DNA from: Theobroma cacao
Taxonomy: Eukaryota > Streptophyta > Magnoliopsida > Malvales > Malvaceae
Assembly: GCF_000208745.1 (NCBI RefSeq)
Contig: NC_030852.1
Location: 14,111,662 to 14,175,661 of the forward strand
Reading direction: 5' to 3'
Length of the DNA: 64,000 bases
A program made the translations under genes and the position numbers. Below are positions 44,822-54,878 of the stretch, piece after piece. Every line of letters starts with the position of its first letter. The first letter of the stretch is position 1. The notes beneath the pieces were generated by a model. The model was not told where the DNA came from. It ran no database searches and worked only from the letters and a program-made list of their open reading frames with translations.

Positions 44822-47378
44822 TGTGAGATCTCGACCTTTAGAGACCTGTAACTAGAAGTAGACGCGATAAAACTGACCAAGGGTAATTTCATCATTTCTC
44901 CTAGAGAGCCCCTGAAAGTAGTTTTCTAATGTTATTAAGGTCCAAGTAGGCCTAAGGAATGAACGAATGAGGGTAAGATAATGAAAAGATAGAAATAACG
45001 ATAATTTTCACGGTAAGGGTGAAATAGTCATTTTGCATCTTGAGTTTAAATTTTTAAGTTTTCAGGAACCCAAGCATTTCTAGACCCTTATGGACCTTGT
45101 CTTTGTGTCAAAAGATNATTGTATAAAGGCAATGGAAAAACAAAATGACATTGTTAAAGGCATTTTGGTAATTCATGAGAAAATGGATAAACATAAAGCA
45201 TAAATATCTAAGTTTATGAAGGTTCTTCAAATTTCCAGCACTTAATCTTCTTCTTCTTCCTTTCCCACGTTTTTGCACCCCCCATGGAAGCTTGCTTTGA
45301 AACTTCTATAGATTTTCTTGAGTTAACCTCGATTTTCATGTTTTTGAGCACCTTTTCAAAAAGTTCTTTGTGCTCTTTTACTTTTTCACCATAAAACCCT
45401 CAAAATCCTTTCCTTATTACACTCTCTCACTATTTGGACGTTCTAGAGAGAGAGAGAGAGAGAGAGACTTTCCACATTTGCTCAGAAGCTATTGGAAGAG
45501 AATTCAGCTATAAAGAAACCCTAAGGTGAGTGATGAACTAGGCTTGGTTTTAAGTTGTTGATAATGGCTAGTAATTGGGATTATGAGCTAATTTATTATT
45601 GAGGTTGTTTATTCATTTTTCGTGTGATTAGAGTAGTGCAAGGAAATAGCTATTTGTTATAGTTAGAAGCCAATTAGGAATGACTAGTAGAACTTGAATT
45701 AGAAACTAGCTTTTGGAATGATATTAATGTAAATTGGATTGGTTGTGATGTTTTTATGTGTGATAGGTTCCAACGAGGCCCCACAACCCCATTTGAACCA
45801 TTAGTGGAGGTTAGAGTCGATTAAAGGTTCAACAATACCGGTAAGTGAACTTGCATTTTAAAATTATTTTGGAAAATAGAATTGTATTGAGATGAATTAT
45901 TGGCATGATTTTATCCAACTTTTCATTAAAAATGGGTGCCTGGGAACAAGCCCTTGATAAATGATTTGATGTTGTAAACGGTGTGAAATGTGTAAAGAAG
46001 ATGAATTCATGTGCTCCTATATTGTGTTGGTATACATATTTGAATGTATGTTGTGCAATGATAAATAATGTTGTATGATGATAATGAGGTGTGCGAGTAG
46101 AGAGTGCACACATGATGACATTGAAATGTGCGAGTAAAGAGTGAACATATGGTGGTATTGCCTTGTGCATGTAGGGAGTCCACAAGAGCTGAGGAAGGCG
46201 GGGTGGTGTAGGTGTTATATATGATTATATCTATAGATATGTGATAGAATGTGTGTGATTGTAAAATGTGATTGTATGGCATGTTGAAATCGGCATGATG
46301 AACCTTGAGAATTTCCCATTTTCTTGCAAATTGATTTTATTGCATCACCAAATGAATTTTTAGTGCAAAGGAAGTCCTTTTTACATTTAGGTGCCCTGCT
46401 TCTCGCTGTAGGGAGAAACATTTTGTTTTGGCTGCAGTAACTCACTGCAGCGAGAATAAATCTCACTATAGTGAGAATTTCTCGAGTTCCGGTGCATTAC
46501 TTTCACTTCGATGAAGATTTTGACCACTTTCCCATATGACTTGGGAAAAGTGGTAAACATAAAAGTTGCAGCCTACCTATTATCTTTCTAATGGTCCAAA
46601 AATCAAGTCAATTGGACTTCTGTAGTAGGAGATATAGTATAAAAACTAAAACACATGCAAACTGACAATGTTTATCGCTGCAGCAAGAAACTTGGTGCCA
46701 TGCTTGCTACCTTGCTGGATTTTGACATATTTTTTACCCATTTAACTTCATCGATTGATCATGGGTTTTTGCAACACTATGAGGTTATTAATCAAAGTTT
46801 AAAATGAGGGGTTTTTAGTAAGAAATTAAATCAATTACATTGTTTTTGAAGCAAGTGCATCATGATTTTCAAATTCTTCCTATCGATTGCTTGCTCCCTT
46901 TTTATGTCCACTCACTAAGTTTGTACTCACTGTTTTCAATTTCATGTTTTCAGATCAGGGGGCAGTTGCATCCCAGGTCGAGGTGTCCAGATAGTTTCGT
47001 CTCCTTGGTAGGTATTTTTGCATTCAGTAGCCGCACCTTCACTATGGTCACTTCGCTAGAAGTCAAGAGTCATTTTGTTTTATGAATACGTTCATGTGAT
47101 GTAAAGTACTAAGATATGTGTCTTAGACAAAATATGTATATTTTAACTATTAATGCCACCATGAGTTGAAATGTTAACATCATTTTGGGTTTATATTAAT
47201 GAAATTCTTGATTACTATAACCCATTATTAAAGTGATTATAAGTTGGACTTATGAAAGGTGACTTGAGAATAGTTGATGGAATGTTGAGCAAGATTATAT
47301 AATAGGCTTGCTTGGGCTTGGTGGGCTATGCTCCTTGGGCCCATGCGCAGGTCATGGCTCAGAAATTGGATTGTGACA
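44822..47378 (+). mobile_element. 5' LTR of Tekay-like element (2557 bp)
   Basis: It starts TGTGAGATCTCGACC and ends GGATTGTGACA. It carries the TATA-like GCATAAATATC (about 45198), a GA repeat leader (45445-45467), donor-like AAG|GTGAGT (intron from 45526), the GTGTGCGAGTA repeat (46085-46180), CTGCAG motifs (46395-46475) and an acceptor-like TTTTCAG ending at 46953. One N occurs at 45117. Short frames inside are not coding. Confidence 0.93.
45526..46953 (+). promoter_or_regulatory. Possible LTR leader intron (donor AAG|GTGAGT, acceptor TTTTCAG)
   Basis: A strong donor consensus (CTAAG|GTGAGT) follows the pyrimidine-rich leader, and a pyrimidine/T-rich stretch ending TTTTCAG|A comes 1428 bp later. 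Equivalent pairs occur at 51745-53170 (1426 bp) and in family E at 15603-17031 (1429 bp). Inferred from sequence only. Confidence 0.4.
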
Positions 47379-47382
47379 GACT

Positions 47383-47394
47383 TGGTATCAGAGC
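47383..47394 (+). other. Primer-binding site of Tekay-like element
   Basis: TGGTATCAGAGC lies four bases after the 5' LTR; initiator tRNA-Met type. Confidence 0.94.
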
Positions 47395-47607
47395 CCTAGG
47401 TTATTTAGGTCCTAGGACTTCTATTTTGTTGGTCTAGCGGAGTGTCGGGTCTTTATGTGGAAATGTCGGTTGTAAAGTGTGAACCACGACACATTTTACA
47501 ATCATGGGATCGCATATATTCCCTATCTTAGAAACCACCTTTTCCTTTATGAATGATTATAAAAAAAATATGTTTAATAATAGGTGTTTGCTTTTGTGTA
47601 GGTAAGA

Positions 47608-49056
47608 ATGCTGCCTAAGACACGAGCTGCCTCAAGACGGATGGGAGAGTAAGATGCTCCTAATGAGATGACAGATAAGCCACAAGCATCCACCCTTAGG
47701 GGGCGAGGTGAATGTGGTAGGGCCACTATGTCGGTGAGGGCAGATACACCTGTGAGTAGACGAAATGAGGGACAATCATCGAGTGATGTGGATAGACAAC
47801 CAATTGGGAGCATTACCATCGAGGACTTGGCAGCAGGCCTGCAGGGAGTTAATCGGGTTGTAGAGATGATGGCAGCCCATACGGATGATATACAGAGAGT
47901 AGTGGAGGGGAGACCTACAGTACAAGAATTCCCTAGTTCCCAAGGGCAGGCCGAACGCCAACATCTTGAGGTCGAGAGGGGTCATTTAGAGATTTCTCTT
48001 CCTGATTTTCACAAGCTTAAGCCTCCGTCATTTTCAGGGTCTGATGCATCAGAGAAACCCTAGATTTTCTCAGATAAGATGGAAAAGATTTGTAAAGCCT
48101 TGGGATGTTGTAATGTCTGATCAGTCGAGCTAGCAGCCTTTCAATTAAAGGGCGTGGCGTAAGAGTGGTATAGTTCCTTATGTAAAGGCAGACCAACGAA
48201 TGCAGCACCATTGACTTGGAGTGAGTTTAGTATAGCCTTTTTAAATCAATTTTTACCACTTAGTGTATGTAATGCCAGAGCTAGGGAGTTTGAGACTTTG
48301 GTACAGACCTCGAGTATGACGGTGTTTGATTACGACATAAAATTCACACAATTGTCTCGGTATGCTCCTTATTTAGTTTCTACAGAGGAGATGAAGATAC
48401 AAAGGTTTGTGGATGGGCTAGTGGAGCCATTGTTTAGGGCTGTGGCATCCTAAGATTTTAGTACTTACTCCGCAGTAGTGGATTGCACTCAGCGGATTGA
48501 GATGAGGACCGGTGAGAGTAGGGTTATGAGGGATAGAGCAAAAAGGGCCAAAATAGAGGGCTATCAAGGTCACAGGGATTTCAACAATGGTATTTCATCT
48601 TATAGCCGTCAAGGCCCATAAAAGGAATCACGGTTACCCCAACAGGGGAGTGATGTGGCTAGTGCCAGCGTTGGATCAGGGCAGAAAACCTTTGGTGGGG
48701 GAAAGTAACAAGATTCAAGGCAAAGTAGTTAAGTTATCAACCCTTGTAGTATTTGTGGGGTACGACATAAGGGACAATGTTTTCTCACTACAAGAGTTTG
48801 TTTTGGGTGTGGTCAACCTGGACATATTAGGAGGAATTGCCCGATGACTCATCAATCACAAGGTTCTACTCGTGGCTCCACCCAGCCAACTTCATCTACT
48901 CCTTCAATTGTCACCCCATATGATCTGGAGGCTAGCAGATCAAGAGGTAGAGGTGCTGTCACTTCATCTCAGGGCAGGCCTTCTAGGTTTGGACCTCAAA
49001 GTTTCGCTGGTAAAGGTCAAGCGAGGGTATATGCTTTAACACCCCAGAAGGCTTAG
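47608..49056 (+). pseudogene. Tekay-like gag
   Basis: ATG at 47608 begins MLPKTRAASRRMGE, then a stop at 47650. The same frame continues through the retrotransposon gag core ([75 protein letters not shown]). An intact nucleocapsid knuckle [14 protein letters not shown] ends at about 48840, and a Ser/Gly/Arg-rich tail follows to 49056. There are no frameshifts, only stops at 47650, 48061, 48118, about 48160, 48451 and several later. Most sit at expected Gln, Arg or Trp codons. Its role when intact is to form the particle shell and bind RNA. Confidence 0.87.
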
Positions 49057-49560
49057 ACATCCAATGAAATGGTCTGAGATACTCTTTCCATTTATAATAT
49101 GAAGGCTCGAGTATTGTTTAATCCTGGTGCTACCCATTCTTTTATTTCTCCATGCTTTGCATCTTGTTTGGGTAAGGATTGTGTTAAGAGAGAAGAACAA
49201 TTAGTGGTGCCTACTCCTTTAAAGGAGGTATTTGTGGTCGGATGGGAATATGAGTCCTATGTAGTTCGAGTCAAGGATAAGGACACTTTGATGAATCTAG
49301 TGGTGTTAGAAACCTTAGACTTTGATGTGATCTTGGGAATGGATTGGCTATCACCCTGCCATGCTAGTGTGGATTGTTATCACAAATTGGTTAGATTTGA
49401 TTTTCCCCGTGAACCATTATTTAGTATTCAGAGGGATAGGAGTAATGCTCCAACCAATTTGGTATCGATCATGTCTACCAGAAGGTTGTTAAGACATGGT
49501 TGTTTAGGTTACTTGGCTGTGGTAAGGGATACTCAAGCGAAGGTTGGAGATATAAGCCAA
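49057..49560 (+). pseudogene. Tekay-like protease
   Basis: The frame is continuous with gag. The aspartic-protease active site, normally [11 protein letters not shown], reads [10 protein letters not shown] (49120-49149), so the catalytic Asp is lost. The downstream [20 protein letters not shown] hallmark is intact (about 49322-49380). Upstream stops at about 49054 and 49075 separate it from gag. It would cleave the gag-pol polyprotein if active. Confidence 0.87.
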
Positions 49561-50336
49561 TTGTCGGTGGTGAATGAGTTCATGGATGTATTTCCTAAGG
49601 AACTACCAAGTTTGCCTCCGGAACTACCAAGTTTGCCTCCGGAACGAGAGATTGAATTTTGCATAGATTTGATTCCCGACACTAAACCTATATCTATACC
49701 CCCATATAGAATGGCACCGACGGAGCTTAAGGAACTTAAGGATCAATTGGAGGATTTGTTAGATAAAGGCTTCATTCGCCCCAGCGTCTAACCATGAGGA
49801 GCACTGGTGCTATTTGTAAAGAAGAAAGATGGGTCACTTAGATTATGTATTGACTACCAACAACTTAATAAGGTAACAGTGAAGAATAAATACCCCCTTC
49901 CAAGAATAGATGATTTTTTTTATTAACTATAAGGAGCACAATGTTTCTCTAAGATAGATCTGCCATCTGGGTACCATCTGTTAAGGATCCGAAATGACGA
50001 TATACCCAAGACCTCATTTCGAACAAGATATGGGCACTACGAGTTCTTAGTGATGTCATTTTGGCTTACGAATGCAACTGAGGCCTTTATGGATTTGATA
50101 AATTGAGTGTTCAAACCCTATTTGGACAAGTTCGTGGTAGTGTTTATTGACAACATCTTGATTTACTCAAGGAGCAGAGAGGAACACGAGCAGCATCTTA
50201 AGATAGTGCTCCAAACTTTGAGAGAACATAGATTGTATGCCAAGTTCTCCAAGTGTGAGTTCTGGCTTGAAAGCATTTCATTCTTGGGACATGTGGTATC
50301 CAAAGATGGGGTATAAGTCGATCCAAAGAAAGTTGA
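49561..50336 (+). pseudogene. Tekay-like reverse transcriptase
   Basis: It begins [19 protein letters not shown] and [20 protein letters not shown] (with a 7-residue tandem duplication at 49600-49641), then [17 protein letters not shown]. Past two stops come [20 protein letters not shown], a stop-rich patch near 49920, [23 protein letters not shown] and [15 protein letters not shown]. The catalytic F-I-D-D box reads F-I-D-N (AAC at 50152-50154). [12 protein letters not shown] and [12 protein letters not shown] end the domain. Frame is unchanged from gag until a stop and frameshift near 50350. Confidence 0.89.
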
Positions 50337-51028
50337 AGCAGTGGAAAAGTGACCAAGGCAACATCAGTTACGGAGATTAGAAGATTTTTGGGTTTGGCCG
50401 GCTATTATCGTCGTTTTGTGAAGGACTTGTCCAAAATAGTCACCCCTCTGACTAAGCTGACACGTAAAGATACAAAATTTGAGTGGTCAAATGCTTGTGA
50501 GGATAGCTTTGAGAAGCTTAAGGCATGTCTCACCACAGCTCCATTATTAAGCCTACTGCAAGGCACAAGGGGTTATACAGTATTTTGTGATGCATCATGA
50601 GTTGGTTTAGGGTGTGTATTAATGCAGCATGGGAAGGTGATTGCATATGCATTAAGACAACTTAAAAGGCATGAGCAAAATTACCCCGCATACAATTTGG
50701 AGATGGCAGCAATCGTGTTTGCCTTAAAGATTTGGAGACATTAATTGTATGGTGAGACTTGCGAGATATATACGGATCACAAAAGCTTGAAGTATATATT
50801 TCAGCAGAGGGATCTTAACTTGTGGCAACGTAGGTGGATGGAGTTGCTAAAGGATTATGATTGTACTATTCGTTACCATTCTGATAAGGCAAATTTGGTG
50901 GCGGATACCTTGAGTCGAAAATCAATGGGGAGTCTGGCACATATCTCTACAGACAAGAGACCTTTGATTAAGGAGATGCATAGCTTAAGAGACATGGGTG
51001 TTCATTTAGAAGTTTCAGAGGCAAATGC
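50337..51028 (+). pseudogene. Tekay-like RNase H
   Basis: RRFLGLAGYYRRFVKDLSKI and APLLSLLQGTRGYTVFCDAS lead to the RNase H fold (first Asp in FCDAS, Glu in [16 protein letters not shown], Asp in [12 protein letters not shown]), then [16 protein letters not shown] and ADTLSRK, the usual end. Stops at about 50598 and 50742 and a frameshift near 50350 break it. The tail is cut by a solo LTR at 51029 and the linker to integrase resumes at 53546. Confidence 0.87.
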
Positions 51029-53540
51029 TGTGAAACCTTGACCTTTATAAACTCGTAGATAGAAGTACACGCGATATCCCTCATTAGGGGTAATTTTGTC
51101 ATTTTCTTAGTAAGCCCCTAAAAGTAAGTTTGAAACAATATTAAGGCCTAAGTAGGCCTAAGGCATAAATGAATGACGAAAATATGGGTAAAATGACAAA
51201 GGAAATAAAAATGGTGATGATTTTCACGGTAGGGGTAAAATGGTCATTTTTCACCTCAGGTCAAAATTTTTAAGTTTTCATGAGCCCGAACATTTCTAGA
51301 CCATTATGGACCTTGTCCCAGTGTCAAAGGAGTAAAAAGATTGCATAAAGGATTGGAGGAGAACAAGCTAATTTGTGGAGAGGCATTTTGGTAATTTAAG
51401 TGGAGTGGATAAGCATGGGCTATAAATATCTCTTTCTTCCAGTAGCTTCTTCATTCTCCAGCAGCTTTTCTTTTTCTTCTTCTTTTTCTCTTTCACGTTA
51501 CTTCCAACCTCCATGGGAGCTTGATATGAACCTTCATAACCTCCCTCGAATAGCTCCATTTTTCATGCTTTTGGTGCACCCTTTCATAAATCCTTGTGCT
51601 CTTCCACTCTCTCTCTTTAAAACCCTTGAAAAATCTTATTTTCATACTCTCTCTCAGTAGTTAAGTGTTTTAGAGAGAGAAAGAGGAAGTTTTATTAATA
51701 ACTTGAAAGTTTTTGGAAAGAATTTCAAGCACAAAGCTACCAAGGTGAGTAGTGAACTAGAATTGATTTTTAGTGTTGAAAATGATTAGTGTTTAGACTT
51801 CTGGGTGTTTTGGTAGTTGAGGTTGGAAATTCACTTTGGAGTGATTAGGATAGTGAAAATGGATAGCCATTTAATGGCACTTGAAAACTAGTAGGTGATA
51901 GCTTGTAGAACTTGTAATTATGAGAATTGAGTTAATTGCGATGTTAATGTGATGACAGGTTAAAACGAAGCCCCACCATCCCAGTTGGACCATTAGGGAA
52001 GTTAGAATCAACTAAAGGTTCAACGAAATACCGGTGAGTGGACTTGCATTTCAAACTTGTTTTGGGAATGCGAATGTGTTTGCACAAGATATTTGAATGA
52101 TTTTATCCAACTTTTCTTTGTAAATGTGTGCCAGGGAACAAGCCTTGATTAAATGTTTTTGATATTGTGAAATGTGAGATGTGTATAAGGATGAATCCGT
52201 ATGCTTTATATTATGTTGGTAGGTGTGTATATATCTTATGAATATGTGCTATGTATTGATGAATGATGTTGGGTGGTGATGTTAAAGTGTGCGAGTAAGG
52301 AGTACACACATGATGATGATGAAGTGTACGAGTAGGGAGTGCACACATGATGATAATAGAGTGTGTGAGTGGGGAGTGCACAAATGATGAAGATGTATGT
52401 ATATATAATTGTGTGTGTTATAGAAAGCTCATGAATATGGTTTATGGTTGTGATGCACGTTAAATTTGGCATGATGAATCTTGAGAATTTCCCATTTTCT
52501 TGCAAATTGATTTTTATGGCAACACCAAATGGATTTTTAGTGCAAAAGAGATCTTTTTTACACTTAGGTGCCTTGCTTTTCGCTGTAGTGAGAAACATTC
52601 TATTTTGGCAGCCAATAACTCGCTGTAGCGAGAAACTCTCAGGTTTTGGTGCAGTGCTTTCACTTTGATAAAGATTTTGACCACATTCTTGTCCAAACTG
52701 GGAAAATGGGTAAACAAAAAGTTGTAGCCCTACCTCTTAGTTTTCTAATGGTCTAAAAATCAGGTCAATTGGACTTCTGTAGCAGGAGATAGGATAGAAA
52801 AACTGAAACATATGCAAACTGACACTATTTTCTCATTGCAGTGAGAAACTTTCTATTTTGGCCACCCGAATCTCGCTGCAGCGAGAATGAACTTCGCTAC
52901 AGCAAGAAACTTGCTGCCATGCTTGCTACCTTGCTTGATTTTGACATACTTTTCACCCATTTAACTTCATGGATGATTATGGGTTTTTGCAACACTATGA
53001 GGTTATTAATCAGAGTTTGAAATGAGGGTTTTTGGTAAGAAAGTAAATCAATTGCATTGTTTTTTAAACTAGTGCATCATGATTTCCAAATTCTTCCGAT
53101 TGATTGCTTGTTCCCTTCTTATGTTCACTCACTGGGTTTATACTCACCGTTTTCAACTTCATGTTTTCAGATCAAGAGGCAGTCGGTAACTAGGTCGAGG
53201 TGCCCTTTTAAATTCATTTCCTTGGTAGGTATCTCAGCATTCAGTAGTCGTACGTAACTTGGGTCTCTCCGCTGGAAATCGAGTCTCCTTTTTTATATGT
53301 ATAGATAAACATGATGTAAATTATTTAGACACATGTTTTAGACGATACATGTATACTTGATTGGTAATGCCACTACAAGTTGGCAATGTTTAGTATTAAT
53401 TTGATTGGAAGTTATGAAATGTGACTTAGCGACCTTTGATGGAATGATGAACAGGTCATATTAATAGGCTTACTTGGGCTTAGTGGACTACGTCCATTGG
53501 GCCCATGCGCTGGTCATGGCTAGAAATTTGGGTCGTGACA
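51029..53540 (+). mobile_element. Solo LTR, family B, TSD AATGC
   Basis: It starts TGTGAAACCTTGACC and ends GGGTCGTGACA, with identical AATGC at 51024-51028 and 53541-53545. It has the same body layout as the host LTR: TATA-like CTATAAATAT at about 51420, donor-like AAG|GTGAGT (intron from 51745), GTGTGCGAGTA repeat at 52285-52385, CTGCAG palindromes at 52575-52905 and TTTTCAG ending at 53170. It contains no PBS or genes and is 2512 bp. Confidence 0.95.
52871..52886. repeat. Perfect 16-bp palindrome of family B LTR
   Basis: TCTCGCTGCAGCGAGA, the least decayed copy of the family B motif. Half-copies and variants lie on both sides. Confidence 0.85.
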
Positions 53541-53545
53541 AATGC

Positions 53546-54640
53546 ATTGCTAGCACATTTTAGAGTGAGGCCTATCTTAATAGACCGGATCAAAGAAGCA
53601 TAAAGTAAAGATGAGTTCATAGCTAAGGCCTTAGAGAACCTTCAAGGAAGAAAATGAAAGATGTTTACTAAAGGCACAGATGGAGTATTGAGGTATGGAA
53701 CCAGACTTTATGTGCCCATTAGTGATGGATTTAGGAGAGAAATATTGGAAGAAGCGCACATGACAGCCTATGTAGTACATCTATGGGCTACAAAGATGTA
53801 TCAAGATTTGAAGAAGGTGTATTAGTGGGAAGGACTCAAGAAAGATGTAGTTGAGTTTGTCTCCAAGTGCCTAGTTTGTCAACAACTGAAGGCAAAACAT
53901 CAAAGGCTCGCGGGACTACTACAGCCGTTACTAGTGCCAGAATGAAAGTAGGAGCATATTGCAATGGACTTTGTAACAGGTTTGCCTCGAACTAGTGAAG
54001 GCTATGACTCGATCCAGGTCATATTGGATCGGTTAACAAAATCAGCTCATTTTCTTCCAGTTAAAACTACATACAGGGCTGCCCAATACACCCAACTTTA
54101 TGTAGACGAGATAATCCGTACAACTCAAGTGGAATCGATATCTACCCTTAGTGGAGTTTGCCTACAATAACAGTTTCCAAACTAGTATCGAAATGGCACC
54201 ATTTGAAGCATTATATGGACGGAGATGTAGGTCACCCATTGGATGGCTAGAGGTGGGAGAAAAGAAACTCTTGGGGCCTAAGTTGGTGCAGGACACCACC
54301 GAAAAGATACATATGATTCGACAGAGGATGTTGTCAGCACAAAGTAGACAGAAATCATATGCTGATAACAGACGGAGAGACTTGGAGTTTCAGGTGGGGG
54401 ATCATGTATTTCTGAAGGTCTCACTAACAAAAGGGGTAATGAGGTTCATCAAGTAAGGAAAATTGAGCCCTCGGTATATAAGACCCTTTGAGATCTTAGA
54501 AAGGGTTGGAGCAGTAGCATATCGGTTGGCATTACTGCCAGACCTTTCGAATATTCACCCCGTGTTTCATGCGTCAATGCTTATGAAGTATAACTCAAAT
54601 CCATCTCATGTAATACGATATGAGACCATCCAGCTGAAAG
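53546..54640 (+). pseudogene. Tekay-like integrase with core deletion
   Basis: The linker is LLAHFRVRPILIDRIKEA. The zinc-finger region runs to about 53935, ending KKDVVEFVSKCLVCQQLKAK and RLAGLLQPLLVPE. The first catalytic Asp is in IAMDFVTGLPRTSEGYDS (about 53960), then VDEIIRT at 54120. From there the sequence jumps to the end of the core (LPLVEFAYNNSFQTS, 54145-54185), so the part with the second Asp and the Glu is missing, about 250 bp by comparison with family E at 13900-14110. The C-terminus follows: FEALYGRRCRSPIGW, QVGDHVFLKVS, SPRYIRPFEILERVGAVAYR and HPVFHASML. Three Trp-to-stop changes are also seen (about 53823, 53944, 53950). Confidence 0.88.
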
Positions 54641-54816
54641 ATGATTTGACCTATGAGGAGCAATCGGTAACTATCCTTGATCAGCAAGTCAAAAAGCTCC
54701 ATTCAAAGTATGTAGCCTTAGTGAAAGTGTTATAGGAAAACCACACCAGTGAGGAGGTAATGTGGGAAACCGAAGAAGAGATGCAGACAAAGTACCCACA
54801 CCTCTTTAATGTATAG
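54641..54816 (+). pseudogene. Chromodomain-like tail of Tekay-like integrase
   Basis: Residues YEEQSVTILDQQVKKLHSKY, then VALVKVL-stop-ENHTSEEVMWETEEEMQTKYPHLFNV, match the C-terminal chromodomain-like region of Tekay/Del chromoviruses, which targets integration to marked chromatin. The stop at 54733-54735 replaces the conserved Trp. The terminal stop at 54814-54816 is the natural end. Confidence 0.82.
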
Positions 54817-54867
54817 AGGTAAGCTACCTTATAGTTGGATTTAAATTCGAGGACCAAATTTCTTTTA

Positions 54868-54878
54868 GTGGGGGAGAA
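54868..54878 (+). other. Polypurine tract of Tekay-like element
   Basis: GTGGGGGAGAA lies immediately before the 3' LTR start; primer for plus-strand synthesis. Confidence 0.82.

Noticed and set aside
46840..47085. 81-codon frame repeated at 56005-56250 and 59479-59724, seemingly conserved
   Set aside because: The likeness is due to LTR copies. The frame includes the acceptor-like TTTTCAG region, differs in the solo LTR at 51029, and has no motif.
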